Shown in pieces: positions 51,477 through 60,422 of a stretch of DNA of 64,000 bases. Every line of letters begins with the position of its first letter. The first letter of the stretch is position 1. The notes beneath the pieces were generated by a model, which did no database searches, was not told the DNA's origin, and was given only the letters and a program-made list of their open reading frames with translations. The DNA is from Frateuria hangzhouensis (GTDB lineage Bacteria; Pseudomonadota; Gammaproteobacteria; Xanthomonadales; Rhodanobacteraceae): the NCBI RefSeq assembly GCF_026410505.1, contig NZ_JAPMIU010000003.1, positions 1 through 64,000 on the forward strand. The letters run 5' to 3'. The translations under genes were made by a program, and so were the position numbers.

Positions 51477-52784
51477 ATGCTAGGCTTTGCCGCCCCACAC
51501 GAGGCTGGACTCCGCGTGAGCCTGCGCCACAACGCCCGCGCCGACGAGCGCACCGGGCTGACCTTGTCCACGCTGGCCTTTTTTTTCGTGATGGCCGGCT
51601 ATTACATGATCCGCCCGGTGCGCGACCAGCTCGGCGGCGCGGTCGGCTCGCAGTCGCTGCCGTTGTTCTATGCGGTGGTGTTCGGCGTGATGTTGCTGCT
51701 CACGCCGCTGTTTGGCTGGCTGGTGGCACACGTGTCGCGGCGGCGGCTGCTGGCCTGGAGCTACAGCTTCTTCATCGTGTGCCTGGTCGCCTTCGTGCCC
51801 GCATTTCTGGCGCAGGAACGGATCGGCGCACGCCTGCTGGGCGTGGTCTTCTACGTCTGGGTCAGCGTGTTCAACCTGTTCGTGGTGTCGCTGTTCTGGA
51901 GCTTCATGGCCGACATCTTCGTCAGCCAGCAGGCGCGCCGTGTGTTCCCGCTGATCGCGCTGGGCGGCATGGCCGGGGCGATCGCGGGCCCGTTGCTGAC
52001 GCGGCTGCTGGTGCACGTGCTGGGCGTGGCCCCGCTGCTGGCGGTATCGGCCGCGACGCTGGCACTTGCGCTGGCGCTGTTGCTGCGGCTGTCCGCGCGC
52101 GACGAGCAGGCGGGCAACGGCGGCGCCGCGCAGGGCACCGGTGGCTCGCTCTGGGCCGGCCTGCGCGAACTGTGGTCGCGGCCATTCCTTCGCTACATGG
52201 CCATCCTGATGCTGCTGGGCGACGGTATCGGTACGCTGGCTTATGCGCTGATGGCGGACTACGCCAAGGCGCATTTCGTCGATCGGGTGGCGCGCACCGC
52301 GTTCTACAACGACCTGGACCTGGCGACCAACGCGCTCGGCGCGCTGCTGCAGCTGACCCTGACGCGCTGGCTGCTGGTGCGTTTCGGTGCTGGTTGGGGC
52401 CTGGTGCTGCCGGCGCTGGTGAACATCGCGCTGCTGCTGATGGTGGCCATCTTCGGCACCGGCGACCTGCGTCTGCTGGGCATGGCCGTGCCGCTGCTGG
52501 CCGTGATGCTGGTGATCACGCGCGGGTTCGCCTATGGCATGACCAAGCCGGCGGTCGACGCGCTGTACACCCGCGTGCCGCGCGAGACCCGCTACAAGGG
52601 CAAGAACTTCGTCGAAACCGCGGTTTGGCGTTTCGGCGACGTGCTGGTGACCAGCGGCGTGAGCGTGCTGGCTTGGCTGGGCGTGGGCGTGGGCGGCATG
52701 GGCTTCATCGGCGCCGGCGTCGCCACCGTGTCGGCATGGGTGGCGCGCCGCGCCGGGCGGTCGCCGGATCTGGCCAGGGACTGA
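51477..52784 (+). CDS. NTT/MFS-type nucleotide transporter-like protein
   Basis: The 435-aa protein has about 11-12 helices. The N-terminal YYMIRPVRDQLGGAVG and FNLFVVSLFWSFMADIF recall the NTP/NDP exchange transporter (NTT/TlcA-like) subfamily, also found in free-living proteobacteria where it is not an ATP thief. The RGFAYGMTKPAVDALYTRV segment is typical. ATG at 51477 precedes the first helix; the long upstream frame is shadow of the serine hydrolase. The substrate is unknown. Confidence 0.8.
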   Translation: MLGFAAPHEAGLRVSLRHNARADERTGLTLSTLAFFFVMAGYYMIRPVRDQLGGAVGSQSLPLFYAVVFGVMLLLTPLFGWLVAHVSRRRLLAWSYSFFIVCLVAFVPAFLAQERIGARLLGVVFYVWVSVFNLFVVSLFWSFMADIFVSQQARRVFPLIALGGMAGAIAGPLLTRLLVHVLGVAPLLAVSAATLALALALLLRLSARDEQAGNGGAAQGTGGSLWAGLRELWSRPFLRYMAILMLLGDGIGTLAYALMADYAKAHFVDRVARTAFYNDLDLATNALGALLQLTLTRWLLVRFGAGWGLVLPALVNIALLLMVAIFGTGDLRLLGMAVPLLAVMLVITRGFAYGMTKPAVDALYTRVPRETRYKGKNFVETAVWRFGDVLVTSGVSVLAWLGVGVGGMGFIGAGVATVSAWVARRAGRSPDLARD

Positions 52785-52798
52785 CCGCGTTTCAGGTT

Positions 52799-52860
52799 AG
52801 TAGGGTGGCAGCCCACCGGTCGCGTGAGGTGGATGGCGGTGGGCTGAAGCCCACCCTACG
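52799..52860. repeat. REP-like inverted repeat (GTAGGGTGG type), double unit
   Basis: The arms begin TAGGGTGG and end CCACCCTACG with an inner GGTGGGCTGAAGCCCACC unit. The second half is the same sequence as the copy at 56069, showing a dispersed REP family. Confidence 0.75.
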
Positions 52861-52867
52861 GAGCGAT

Positions 52868-53296
52868 TCAGCTGGTGATGTAGCGCTGCAGCTGTTCGAT
52901 CTGCTCGGCCTGCGCGTCGATCACTGCCTTGACCAGGTCGCCGATCGAGATCACGCCGACCACGCGGTCGCCTTCGACCACCGGCAGGTGGCGCACACGG
53001 CGTTCGGTGCACAGGCGCATGCAGTCGAACACGTCGGTTTCCGGCGAGATGGTGAGCGGATCGCCGCTCATGATGTCGGCCACGGCCGTCTGTGCGGACG
53101 AGCGGCCCTGCAGGATCACCTTGCGTGCGTAGTCGCGCTCGGAAACGATCCCGGCCAGCGCGTCGCCGTTCATTACCACCAGTGCGCCGACACGGCGTTC
53201 GGCCATGCTCCGGATCGCCTCCAGCACGGGCGCCCCGGGCGCGATGGCGTACACGGCGTTGCCCTTGTTTTCCAGCAGATGCCTGACCTGATGCAT
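52868..53296 (-). CDS. Tandem CBS-domain protein
   Basis: The 142-aa protein is two CBS repeats (about 10-60 and 75-130), with MAERRVGALVVMNGDALAGIVSERDY and TERRVRHLPVVEGDRVVGVISIGDLVKAV. Such pairs bind adenosyl nucleotides and sense energy state. The partner is not visible in the neighbourhood. Length is normal for a stand-alone CBS protein. Confidence 0.9.
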   Translation of the reverse strand: MHQVRHLLENKGNAVYAIAPGAPVLEAIRSMAERRVGALVVMNGDALAGIVSERDYARKVILQGRSSAQTAVADIMSGDPLTISPETDVFDCMRLCTERRVRHLPVVEGDRVVGVISIGDLVKAVIDAQAEQIEQLQRYITS

Positions 53297-53340
53297 GCCT
53301 TGGCTCCTGAGCCGGCCGCGGCGGCCGGGTACCCGCGAGT

Positions 53341-54312
53341 CTAGCCCGGGCCCGTCGGTTCCACGTCAAGGACGGCGCTTTCGCGCGCGCCCAGCCGTTC
53401 CTCTTCGATGAAGTACAGCGGCCGCCGTTTGCTTTCGGCGTAGTTGCGGCCCAGGTACTCGCCGATCACGCCCAGTGCCAGCAACTGCACGCCGCCGAGA
53501 AACAGGATCACCAGCATCAGGGTTGGATAGCCGCGCACCGGATCGCCCCAGATGAGCGCCTTGGTGAGCACCCATAATCCGTAGACGAAGGCCAGCAGCG
53601 AAGAGCCCAGGCCGACCCAGGTGGCCAGCCTCAGCGGTGCGGTGGAGAACGAGGTGAGGCCTTCGATGGCCAGTTGGGTCAAGCGCCAGTAGTTCCACTT
53701 GCTGCGGCCGCCGGCGCGTGGCTGGCGCTGGTAATGCACGGCGGTCTGGCGATAGCCGATCCAGGCGAACAGGCCTTTCATGAAGCGTTGGCGCTCGCGC
53801 AACCGCGAGAGCGCGTCCAGCGCCCGGCGCGAGAGCAGACGGAAGTCCCCGGTATCTCGCGGCAGCGGCGTCTCGGAGAGGCGCTCCATGGCGCGGTAGA
53901 AGCCGGCAGCGCTGAGGCGCTTGAGCCGCGTCTCGCCGGCGCGCGCGCTGCGCGTGGCGTAGACCACGTCGTGACCGGCGCGCCACTGCGCGACGAGCTC
54001 GGGGATCAGCTCGGGCGGATCCTGCAGATCGGCGTCGATCACCACGGCCGCGCCCTCGGCGACATGGTCGAGCCCCGCAGTGAGCGCCGCCTCCTTGCCG
54101 AAGTTGCGCGACAGCTTCAGCGCCCGCACGCGCGGATCGCGCGCCAGCAGCGCTTCGATCGCCAGCCAGGTGCCGTCGGTGCTGCCGTCGTCGACGTAGA
54201 GCACGGCGCAGTCCAGCGCCAGCGTGTCGAGCACGTCGCCCAGGCGCAGGTGGAAGGCATCGATCACGGCCGCCTCGTTGTAGGCGGGAACGACGACGGT
54301 CAGTTCGGGCAT
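53341..54312 (-). CDS. GtrB/ArnC-like glycosyltransferase with two TM helices
   Basis: The 323-aa GT2 protein has ELTVVVPAYNEAAVIDAF, YVDDGSTDGTW, VVIDADLQDPPELIPEL (DxD), RDTGDFRLLSRRAL, and PRAGGRSKWNYWRL. Two C-terminal helices follow (about 225-250 and 262-290). It should load sugar onto undecaprenyl phosphate. It lies apart from the main LPS locus and its downstream GT-C partner is absent, so the acceptor path is unclear. It starts 3 bp from the mtgA stop. Confidence 0.9.
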   Translation of the reverse strand: MPELTVVVPAYNEAAVIDAFHLRLGDVLDTLALDCAVLYVDDGSTDGTWLAIEALLARDPRVRALKLSRNFGKEAALTAGLDHVAEGAAVVIDADLQDPPELIPELVAQWRAGHDVVYATRSARAGETRLKRLSAAGFYRAMERLSETPLPRDTGDFRLLSRRALDALSRLRERQRFMKGLFAWIGYRQTAVHYQRQPRAGGRSKWNYWRLTQLAIEGLTSFSTAPLRLATWVGLGSSLLAFVYGLWVLTKALIWGDPVRGYPTLMLVILFLGGVQLLALGVIGEYLGRNYAESKRRPLYFIEEERLGARESAVLDVEPTGPG

Positions 54313-54315
54313 GGG

Positions 54316-55056
54316 TCAGTGTCCTCGCCGCGTGCGCGCCGGATGGGTGCCGTCCAGGTAGTCGGGGCCGCCGAGCTGCCGCATCTGCCGCACGATCCAC
54401 TGCGTGCGGCGCTGCACATAGGCGCTCGGGCGATCGGCATGTAGGCGGCGTGGGCTGGGCAGCACCGCCGCCAGCCGCGCCGCCTGAGCCGGGCCGAGCC
54501 GGCTCGGCGGCACGTGGAAGTAGGCTTCGCTGGCCGCGCCCACGCCGTAGATGCCGTTCCCCAGCTCGGCGATGTTCATGTAGACCGCCAGGATGCGCCG
54601 TTTGGGCCAGGTCAGTTCGATCAACATGGTGAAGTAGGCCTCCAGCCCCTTGCGCACGAAGCTGCGGCCGTTCCACAGGAACAGGTTCTTCGCGGTCTGC
54701 TGGCTGATCGTGCTGGCGCCGCGCAGGCGCTTGCCATCGTCGGCGTCTTCCAGCGCGTCCTGGATGGAGTCGAGGTCGAAACCGTGGTGGAAGGGGAATT
54801 TCTGGTCCTCGCCGGCCACCATCGCCAGTGGCACGTAGGGCGATACCTGCGTCCACGGCACCCAGTGCTGGCGCAGCCGGAAATCGTGCTCGCCGTGCAG
54901 CCAGGCGCCCACGCGGCGCTCCATCATGACCGCCGACGTCCATGGCGGCACGAAGCGCAGGACCAGCACCACCAGCCAGGACAGCGCCAGCCACGACACC
55001 AGCACGATGGCGAGCAGCCGTAGCAGACGTCGGAAGGCGTTGCGCAGCAATGGCAT
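54316..55056 (-). CDS. mtgA: Monofunctional peptidoglycan transglycosylase MtgA
   Basis: The 246-aa inner-membrane enzyme polymerises lipid II. After one N-terminal helix (about 12-37), the GT51 domain shows VAGEDQKFPFHHGFD (catalytic Glu), GASTISQQTAKNLFL, RKGLEAYFTMLIEL and YMNIAELGNGIYGVGAAS. ATG at 55056 was chosen as it begins the membrane anchor. The longer upstream frame is antisense to hslO. Confidence 0.95.
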   Translation of the reverse strand: MPLLRNAFRRLLRLLAIVLVSWLALSWLVVLVLRFVPPWTSAVMMERRVGAWLHGEHDFRLRQHWVPWTQVSPYVPLAMVAGEDQKFPFHHGFDLDSIQDALEDADDGKRLRGASTISQQTAKNLFLWNGRSFVRKGLEAYFTMLIELTWPKRRILAVYMNIAELGNGIYGVGAASEAYFHVPPSRLGPAQAARLAAVLPSPRRLHADRPSAYVQRRTQWIVRQMRQLGGPDYLDGTHPARTRRGH

Positions 55057-55164
55057 CGTCGGGCGTCGACCTCGGCTTGGGCTCCCGGGAGTATAAGCGG
55101 GCCATTGTCGCGCGCCGGCCCCGACCCCATCTGGTTCGGTTCCCCGCAAAGTTAAGGTGACGTC

Positions 55165-56064
55165 GTGGAAAACGTGCTTGTCGAGGATGTGCTGCATCGC
55201 TTCGTGCTGGAGCGCGCCGGCGTGCGCGGCGTGCTGGTGCGGCTGGGCGCGGCCTGGCGGGAGGTGGCCGAGCGCTCGGAGTACCCGGCGCCGTTGCGCG
55301 AGCTGCTTGGACAGAGCCTGGCGGCCAGCGCGCTGCTGACCGGCAACATCAAGCTTGAAGGCGCGTTGTCGATCGAGCTCAAGAGCAGCGGCGCATTGCG
55401 CCTGCTGTTCACCGAATGCACCGACCAGGGCCGTCTGCGCGGCCTGGCGCGCTGGAGCGATCCGCTGCCCGAACCGCTGGACCTGTCCACGCTGCCTGGG
55501 GCGGTCATGGCGATCACCATCGGCCATGCCGAGCGCGGCCAGCGCTATCAGGGGTTGGTCGAACTCGGCCAGCCGGACCTGGCTGGTTCGCTGGAAAACT
55601 ATTTCCGCCTGTCCGAACAGCTGCCTGCGCGCCTGCTGCTGGCAGCCGACGGCGAGCATGCGGTCGGGCTGATGTTGCAGAAGCTGCCTGGCGAGGGCGG
55701 CCACAGCGCGGTGGATGACGAGGACGCCTGGAATCGCGTGCTGCACCTGACCGCCACGCTGGGCCGAGAGGAGATGCTTGCCGCTACGCCGGAGGAGTTG
55801 CTGTACCGGCTCTACCACGATGAGACCGTGCGCCTGTTCGAGCCGCGGCCGCTGGCGTTCGGCTGCAGTTGTTCGCGCGAGCGGGTGGAGTCGATGCTGC
55901 GGTCCCTGGGGCGGGACGAGGTCGAGGCGGCGCTGGCCGCGCGCGATGGCGAGATCGAGGTGATCTGCGAGTTCTGCGCGCAGCGCTATACCTTCGACCG
56001 CATCGATGCCGAGCATGTGCTGAGCGGCGGCGTGAGCGCCGATACGCCGACCACCGAGCAGTGA
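55165..56064 (+). CDS. hslO: Redox-regulated chaperone Hsp33
   Basis: The 299-aa chaperone is activated by oxidation and zinc loss. The C-terminal zinc centre is visible as FGCSCSRERV and ICEFCAQRY (CxC and CxxC). N-terminal substrate-binding features such as LLTGNIKLEGALSIELKSSGALRLLF and GYQGLVELGQPDLAGSLENYF-like sequence agree. It is divergent from mtgA with about 110 bp between. Confidence 0.95.
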   Translation: MENVLVEDVLHRFVLERAGVRGVLVRLGAAWREVAERSEYPAPLRELLGQSLAASALLTGNIKLEGALSIELKSSGALRLLFTECTDQGRLRGLARWSDPLPEPLDLSTLPGAVMAITIGHAERGQRYQGLVELGQPDLAGSLENYFRLSEQLPARLLLAADGEHAVGLMLQKLPGEGGHSAVDDEDAWNRVLHLTATLGREEMLAATPEELLYRLYHDETVRLFEPRPLAFGCSCSRERVESMLRSLGRDEVEAALAARDGEIEVICEFCAQRYTFDRIDAEHVLSGGVSADTPTTEQ

Positions 56065-56068
56065 ATTG

Positions 56069-56094
56069 GTAGGGTGGGCTGAAGCCCACCCTAC
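56069..56094. repeat. REP-like hairpin (GTAGGGTGGGC type)
   Basis: GTAGGGTGGGC and GCCCACCCTAC form a perfect 11-bp stem with a TGAA loop between the convergent ends of hslO and the GGDEF-EAL gene. It is shared with 52799-52860. Confidence 0.8.
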
Positions 56095-56114
56095 GTGCGC
56101 TCAGGACGTGCGCA

Positions 56115-59009
56115 TCAGGCGACGGCGGGCGTGGGGTCCGCCGGCAGCCACACGTTGATCGGCTGCGGGCGGGCGAACAGGAAGCCCTGGCCGTAACGGC
56201 AGCCGACCCGCATCAGCGCCTGCCGCTGGTATTCCTCCTCGATGCCCTCGGCGATCACCAGCATGTGCAGCGAGTCGGCCAGTACCTGGATTGCGCGCAC
56301 CACCGCCACGCCCTGGCTTTCGCCTTCGCGTGGCAATTCGGTGATGAACGAGCGGTCGATCTTGAGCGTTTCGAACGGATACTGGTGCAGGTAGCTCAGC
56401 GACGAGTAGCCGGTGCCGAAATCATCCAGCGCCACCCGCACGCCGCGGCTGCGCATGTTCTCGAGCATGCGCTTGACCTGCGCCGGGTTGTCCAGCAGCG
56501 CGCGCTCGGTCACCTCGACGCGTACCTGCCGCGGTGGCAGGCCGTGTTCGGCCAGCAGCGCCAGCAGGCGCGCGTCCAGGTCGGGCAGGCGGAAGTGGCG
56601 ACCGGACACGTTGATGCTGACGAAGCCGTCCTTGCCCAGCAACGCCGGCGCCTGCGCGCAGACCTGCTCGAAGATCTGCCAGTCGATGCTCTCGGCGCAG
56701 CCGGCTTCCTCGGCGATGATCAGGAACTCGCCCGGGGCGAGCAACCCGCGGTCGGGATGGTGCCAGCGCAGCAGCGCCTCGTAGCCCACCACCTGGCCAT
56801 CCTCCAGCGCCACGATGGGCTGGTAGAACGGCACGAATTCGTTGCGCGCCAGGCCGCGGCGCAGGTCGCTTTCCAGCTCCAGCAGCGACAGCGCCTCGCG
56901 GCGCAGGCGGTCGTCGAACACCGCGGCGCGATGGCGGCCTTCGTCCTTGGCGCGGTACATCGCCGCGTCGGCGTCGCGCAGCAGTTCTTCCGGCTTCTGG
57001 TAGTGTGGGCCGGGCAGGGCCACGCCGATCGAGGCGGAGGTGAAGATCTCCTTGGCGCCCAACCGGAAAGGCACCTGCAGTTCACTGATCACCCGTTCGG
57101 CGACCGCCACCGCGGTGGTCGGATCGGCGATGCCCTCGAGCAGCACGGCGAACTCGTCACCGCCCAGCCGCGCGACCACGTCGCGGGTCTTCAGGCAGGC
57201 GCGGATGCGCCCGCCGACCTGGAACAGCAGGTCGTCGCCCACCAGGTGGCCGACCGAATCGTTGATCACCTTGAAGCGGTCCAGGTCGATGAACAACACC
57301 GCGAAGCCGCCTTCGTCCGCGTCGGCGCGGTAACGCTCCAGCGCCTGTTCCATGCGTTGCAGCAGCAGGGTGCGGTTGGGCAGGCCGGTGAGCGAGTCGT
57401 GCAGGGTCTCGTACTTGAGCCGGCGCTCGACGCGCTCGCGCTCGGCGATCTGTTCGCGCAAATCGCGGTTGGCCAGCGCCAGCGCGCGGGTGCGCTCGGT
57501 GACGCGGCGCTCCAGGCCGGCGTAGGCCTGCTTGAGTGACTCGGTGGTGTGCTTGCGTTGCAGCGCGTTGGCGATGTGGTAGCTGACGAAGGTGAGCAGT
57601 TCCTGGTCGCGCTCGTTGTAGGTGTGTTCGGGGGTGTAGCTCTGCACCGCGAGCACGCCCATCACCTTTTCGCCCCAGACCAGCGGCACGCCCAGCCAGC
57701 ACAGCGAATGCGCGCCCTGGCGCTCGATCTCGCCCAGGGTGGCCAACCGTTCCAGCTCGCCCGGATCGGCCAGCAGCGGCTTGCCGTGGCGCAGCACGTA
57801 CTCGGTCGCACCGCGGCCATGCAAGCGGGGCGCGCGGATGTTGTCGACCTCGTCCACCGAGTAGGGAAAGGTCAGCTGGCCGTTTTCCTCGTCGACCAGC
57901 GCGATGTAGAAGTTGCGCGCGTACAGCAGGCCGCCGATGACGCGATGCACGGCCGCATAGAAGGTATCCAGGCCTTCGGACGTGCTGGCCAGCTCAGCGA
58001 TGCGGAACAACGCCGCCTGCAGCCGTTCGCCGCGTTGACGCTGCAGCACTTGCTGGCGCAGCACGCGGTTGGCTTCGCGCAGGGCGGCGGTGCGGTCGGC
58101 CACGCGGCGTTCCAATTCGGCCTGCGCCTGGCGCTTTTCCAGCGCCGCCTGCACGTGCTGGGCCACGTAGCAGAGCAACTCGCGATCCTGCGTGGTGTAC
58201 TGGGTATCGGCGCGGTAGCTCTGGATCACGATGCCGCCGACCACCTTGCCCTCGCGCAGCAACGGCACGCCAAGCCAGTGCTCGCAATCGGGGCCGATCA
58301 GCACCAGCCGGTCTGGCACGGTGCGGTTGAGCTCTTCCATCGAGCCCATCATGGCGCGTCCGCTCTTGAGCAGGTTCCAGGTAAGGCTGTGCTCCAGGTC
58401 GGCCAGCGGCACGCTGCGTTCGGGCGAAGGCGGATCGCGGTCGGCCGCATCGGCGTAGTACGGAAAGCGCACGCTGTCGGTGGCCTCGTCGTACAGCACG
58501 ATATAGAAATTCTCGGCGTACATGAGACTGCCGACGATGGCATGCAGCGAGCGCATCATTTCGGCCATGTTGCGTTCGGTGCCGGCCTGCTCGGCGATCG
58601 CGAACAGCGCCCGCTGCAGGCGCTCGGCCAACGCCAGGCGTGAAATGGCTTCGTACAGGCGCGCCGTTTCGGCCTGCTGGCGCAGGCGGGTGGCGGCCAG
58701 GCGGCCGAACCAGGCCAGCCGCTCGCGCAGCGGGTCGGATAGCGGCGCCTCCGGTTCCAGCACCAGCACGCGCAGGCCCTGCGGGTCCTCGGCCAGCTCC
58801 AGCCGGCCGGCCGACGCGGGAGCCTCGTCCGCGCCCAGCAGGCGCCAGCCCAGGCGGGCGCGCACGTGCCAGTCCGAGAGCAGGGTTTCGCAGACCGCCG
58901 CCACGCTGGCCGCGTCCGGCGCCCCGAACAGCCGCTCGACCGCCCGATGCAACACTTCCCGGTCAGCCGGGAAGGTCGAGGGCTCGCGAGTGGGAGGAGC
59001 CGGGTTCAT
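56115..59009 (-). CDS. Dual GAF, GGDEF and EAL protein (c-di-GMP turnover)
   Basis: The 964-aa cytoplasmic protein has two GAF-type sensor regions (about 135-290 and 330-485), each followed by a coiled coil (LERRVADRTAALREANRVL and LERRVTERTRALALANRDL). A GGDEF domain (about 540-700) keeps RLGGDEFAVLLEG, and an EAL domain (about 715-955) keeps YEALLRWHHP, SINVSGRHF, and LDDFGTGYSSLSYL with KIDRSFI. Both catalytic motifs look intact, so it may both make and break c-di-GMP, controlled by the GAF inputs. No transmembrane helix was seen. Confidence 0.92.
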   Translation of the reverse strand: MNPAPPTREPSTFPADREVLHRAVERLFGAPDAASVAAVCETLLSDWHVRARLGWRLLGADEAPASAGRLELAEDPQGLRVLVLEPEAPLSDPLRERLAWFGRLAATRLRQQAETARLYEAISRLALAERLQRALFAIAEQAGTERNMAEMMRSLHAIVGSLMYAENFYIVLYDEATDSVRFPYYADAADRDPPSPERSVPLADLEHSLTWNLLKSGRAMMGSMEELNRTVPDRLVLIGPDCEHWLGVPLLREGKVVGGIVIQSYRADTQYTTQDRELLCYVAQHVQAALEKRQAQAELERRVADRTAALREANRVLRQQVLQRQRGERLQAALFRIAELASTSEGLDTFYAAVHRVIGGLLYARNFYIALVDEENGQLTFPYSVDEVDNIRAPRLHGRGATEYVLRHGKPLLADPGELERLATLGEIERQGAHSLCWLGVPLVWGEKVMGVLAVQSYTPEHTYNERDQELLTFVSYHIANALQRKHTTESLKQAYAGLERRVTERTRALALANRDLREQIAERERVERRLKYETLHDSLTGLPNRTLLLQRMEQALERYRADADEGGFAVLFIDLDRFKVINDSVGHLVGDDLLFQVGGRIRACLKTRDVVARLGGDEFAVLLEGIADPTTAVAVAERVISELQVPFRLGAKEIFTSASIGVALPGPHYQKPEELLRDADAAMYRAKDEGRHRAAVFDDRLRREALSLLELESDLRRGLARNEFVPFYQPIVALEDGQVVGYEALLRWHHPDRGLLAPGEFLIIAEEAGCAESIDWQIFEQVCAQAPALLGKDGFVSINVSGRHFRLPDLDARLLALLAEHGLPPRQVRVEVTERALLDNPAQVKRMLENMRSRGVRVALDDFGTGYSSLSYLHQYPFETLKIDRSFITELPREGESQGVAVVRAIQVLADSLHMLVIAEGIEEEYQRQALMRVGCRYGQGFLFARPQPINVWLPADPTPAVA

Positions 59010-59211
59010 CGAAAGATCTCAGATTCCGTGGCGGGGCCGTGGTGTGGACTATATCGTGCCCCGGGGGCTTTGTCGGAGTCGGTTTAGCCTGAATTTCATT
59101 GCCGGGGAACCCCGTCTTCACATGGCGGTCGATGGAGACGGGATATGTGCCTGGGTTCACCGTTTGCGGGCCCGACCTCCGACATGGGGTGTTAGGTAAA
59201 CGTAAAGGCGC

Positions 59212-59217
59212 TATACT
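59212..59217 (+). promoter_or_regulatory. Candidate -10 box for the 59274 gene
   Basis: TATACT lies 57 bp before the ATG at 59274. A weak -35 (GTGTTA) is 17 bp upstream. It is the only promoter-like pair seen in the 264-bp gap between the divergent genes. Confidence 0.4.
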
Positions 59218-59273
59218 TCGTCCCAACCTTTGGCATACGTCTGCCTGCCACCTTTTACAGCGATCAACGACCC

Positions 59274-60173
59274 ATGCGACGCCTGTTGCCCCTGCTGACT
59301 CTGCTGATGCCGCTCGCCGCGGCAGGGCAGTCGCTGGATGGCGATACGCACGCCCTGGCGCAGCGATTGCTGCATCAGACGCCCGATCACGTGGCCGACC
59401 TCGGCTACGGGGTGGGGGTGCCGCTGTGGCGCGGCAACGATGGCCACATGCTCATGCTCAAGGCCGACGCGCAGTCGTCCACCGCGAGCCAGCGCGTGGA
59501 TGCGCCGCTGTCGTTCCACGTGGTCGATGCCGGCACCGTGGTATCGACCGACCTGCAATACGGGCTGGACCCGCACCTGCAGATCCACGCCGGCGTGAGC
59601 GAGCACAACTGGATTTCCCGCGGCCCGCGGGTGGTCGGCAGCGAAATCGGCGCCACTTACAATCTGGGTCGCTACAGCGTGGGCCTGAGCGTGGGGACGG
59701 ACAGCACGCCCGACCAGCGCCTTCCGCGCGTCCTGCCGGGCGCCACGCCGGGCGTCAACGGCTTGCCGGACTTCGACAGCAGCGCCCAGTTGAGTGCGCG
59801 TGGCCGCGTTGCGGTCGGGGGGCAGAGCGGCATCGACCTGGGCGCCAGCGTCGGCCGTATCCGCCTGCTGCCGGGCAACGTGCTGGGCATCAATACGCTG
59901 GATCAGAAGGCGCTGAGTTTCGGCGTGGACCATGGCCCGCTGAGCGGCACGCTGGTCGGCCGCACCATGCAGCCGGCACTGCCGGGCGGCTACTACGGCG
60001 ACAAGCGCTGGAGCAGCATCGACCTGGGCGTCACCCTGCATTTGCCCTGGCAGGGCGAGCTGAGCATCGGTGCGCAGAACCTGTGGTCGTCCGGCGCTTC
60101 GGTGCCGACGCCGGCCGGTCCCGAACCGGACCAGTCGCGCACGCCGTACGTGCAGTATCACCAGGATCTGTAA
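59274..60173 (+). CDS. Exported outer-membrane/porin-like hypothetical protein, 299 aa
   Basis: The precursor has a signal peptide (about 1-18, ending AAAGQS). The mature part is rich in alternating hydrophobic/Gly strands (YGVGVPLWRGN, GATYNLGRYSVGLSVGTD, GKISLGASV-like), as in beta-barrel or autotransporter-like proteins, but it lacks a C-terminal aromatic. WNSRGPRVV-like loops are seen, and no family is certain. A perfect palindromic terminator follows. Confidence 0.65.
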   Translation: MRRLLPLLTLLMPLAAAGQSLDGDTHALAQRLLHQTPDHVADLGYGVGVPLWRGNDGHMLMLKADAQSSTASQRVDAPLSFHVVDAGTVVSTDLQYGLDPHLQIHAGVSEHNWISRGPRVVGSEIGATYNLGRYSVGLSVGTDSTPDQRLPRVLPGATPGVNGLPDFDSSAQLSARGRVAVGGQSGIDLGASVGRIRLLPGNVLGINTLDQKALSFGVDHGPLSGTLVGRTMQPALPGGYYGDKRWSSIDLGVTLHLPWQGELSIGAQNLWSSGASVPTPAGPEPDQSRTPYVQYHQDL

Positions 60174-60197
60174 GGCTTCCGCTTTCGCAACACCAAC

Positions 60198-60228
60198 AAA
60201 AAGGCCGTCGCATGCGACGGCCTTTTTT
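60198..60228. terminator. Terminator after the 59274 gene
   Basis: GGCCGTCGCATGCGACGGCC is a perfect palindrome flanked by A5 and T7, so it can act on both strands, including the convergent DUF4097 gene. Confidence 0.88.
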
Positions 60229-60290
60229 TGTTGGTTCTTCGCGGGTTGGCGAAAAAGTCCCTTGCCGCCAGGACGTGTCCGGCCAGGTGT

Positions 60291-60363
60291 GTAGGAGCCC
60301 ACTTGTGGGCGATGCCCTTGGCCGCCATCAGAGCAAGGGCATCGCCCACAAGTAGGCTCCTAC
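60291..60363. repeat. Long REP-type inverted repeat (GTAGGAGCC type)
   Basis: The 30-nt arms (60291-60320 and 60334-60363) are complementary with one mismatch. Each begins or ends with GTAGGAGCC/GGCTCCTAC, a common xanthomonad REP/BIME form, and the core is TTGTGGGCGATGCCC. It lies between convergent genes. Confidence 0.85.
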
Positions 60364-60422
60364 AAAGGGCCTTGCGTTGGATTTCGGGCGCGCGGGGTCG
60401 GGACTGCTCCAATCCCGCCACC

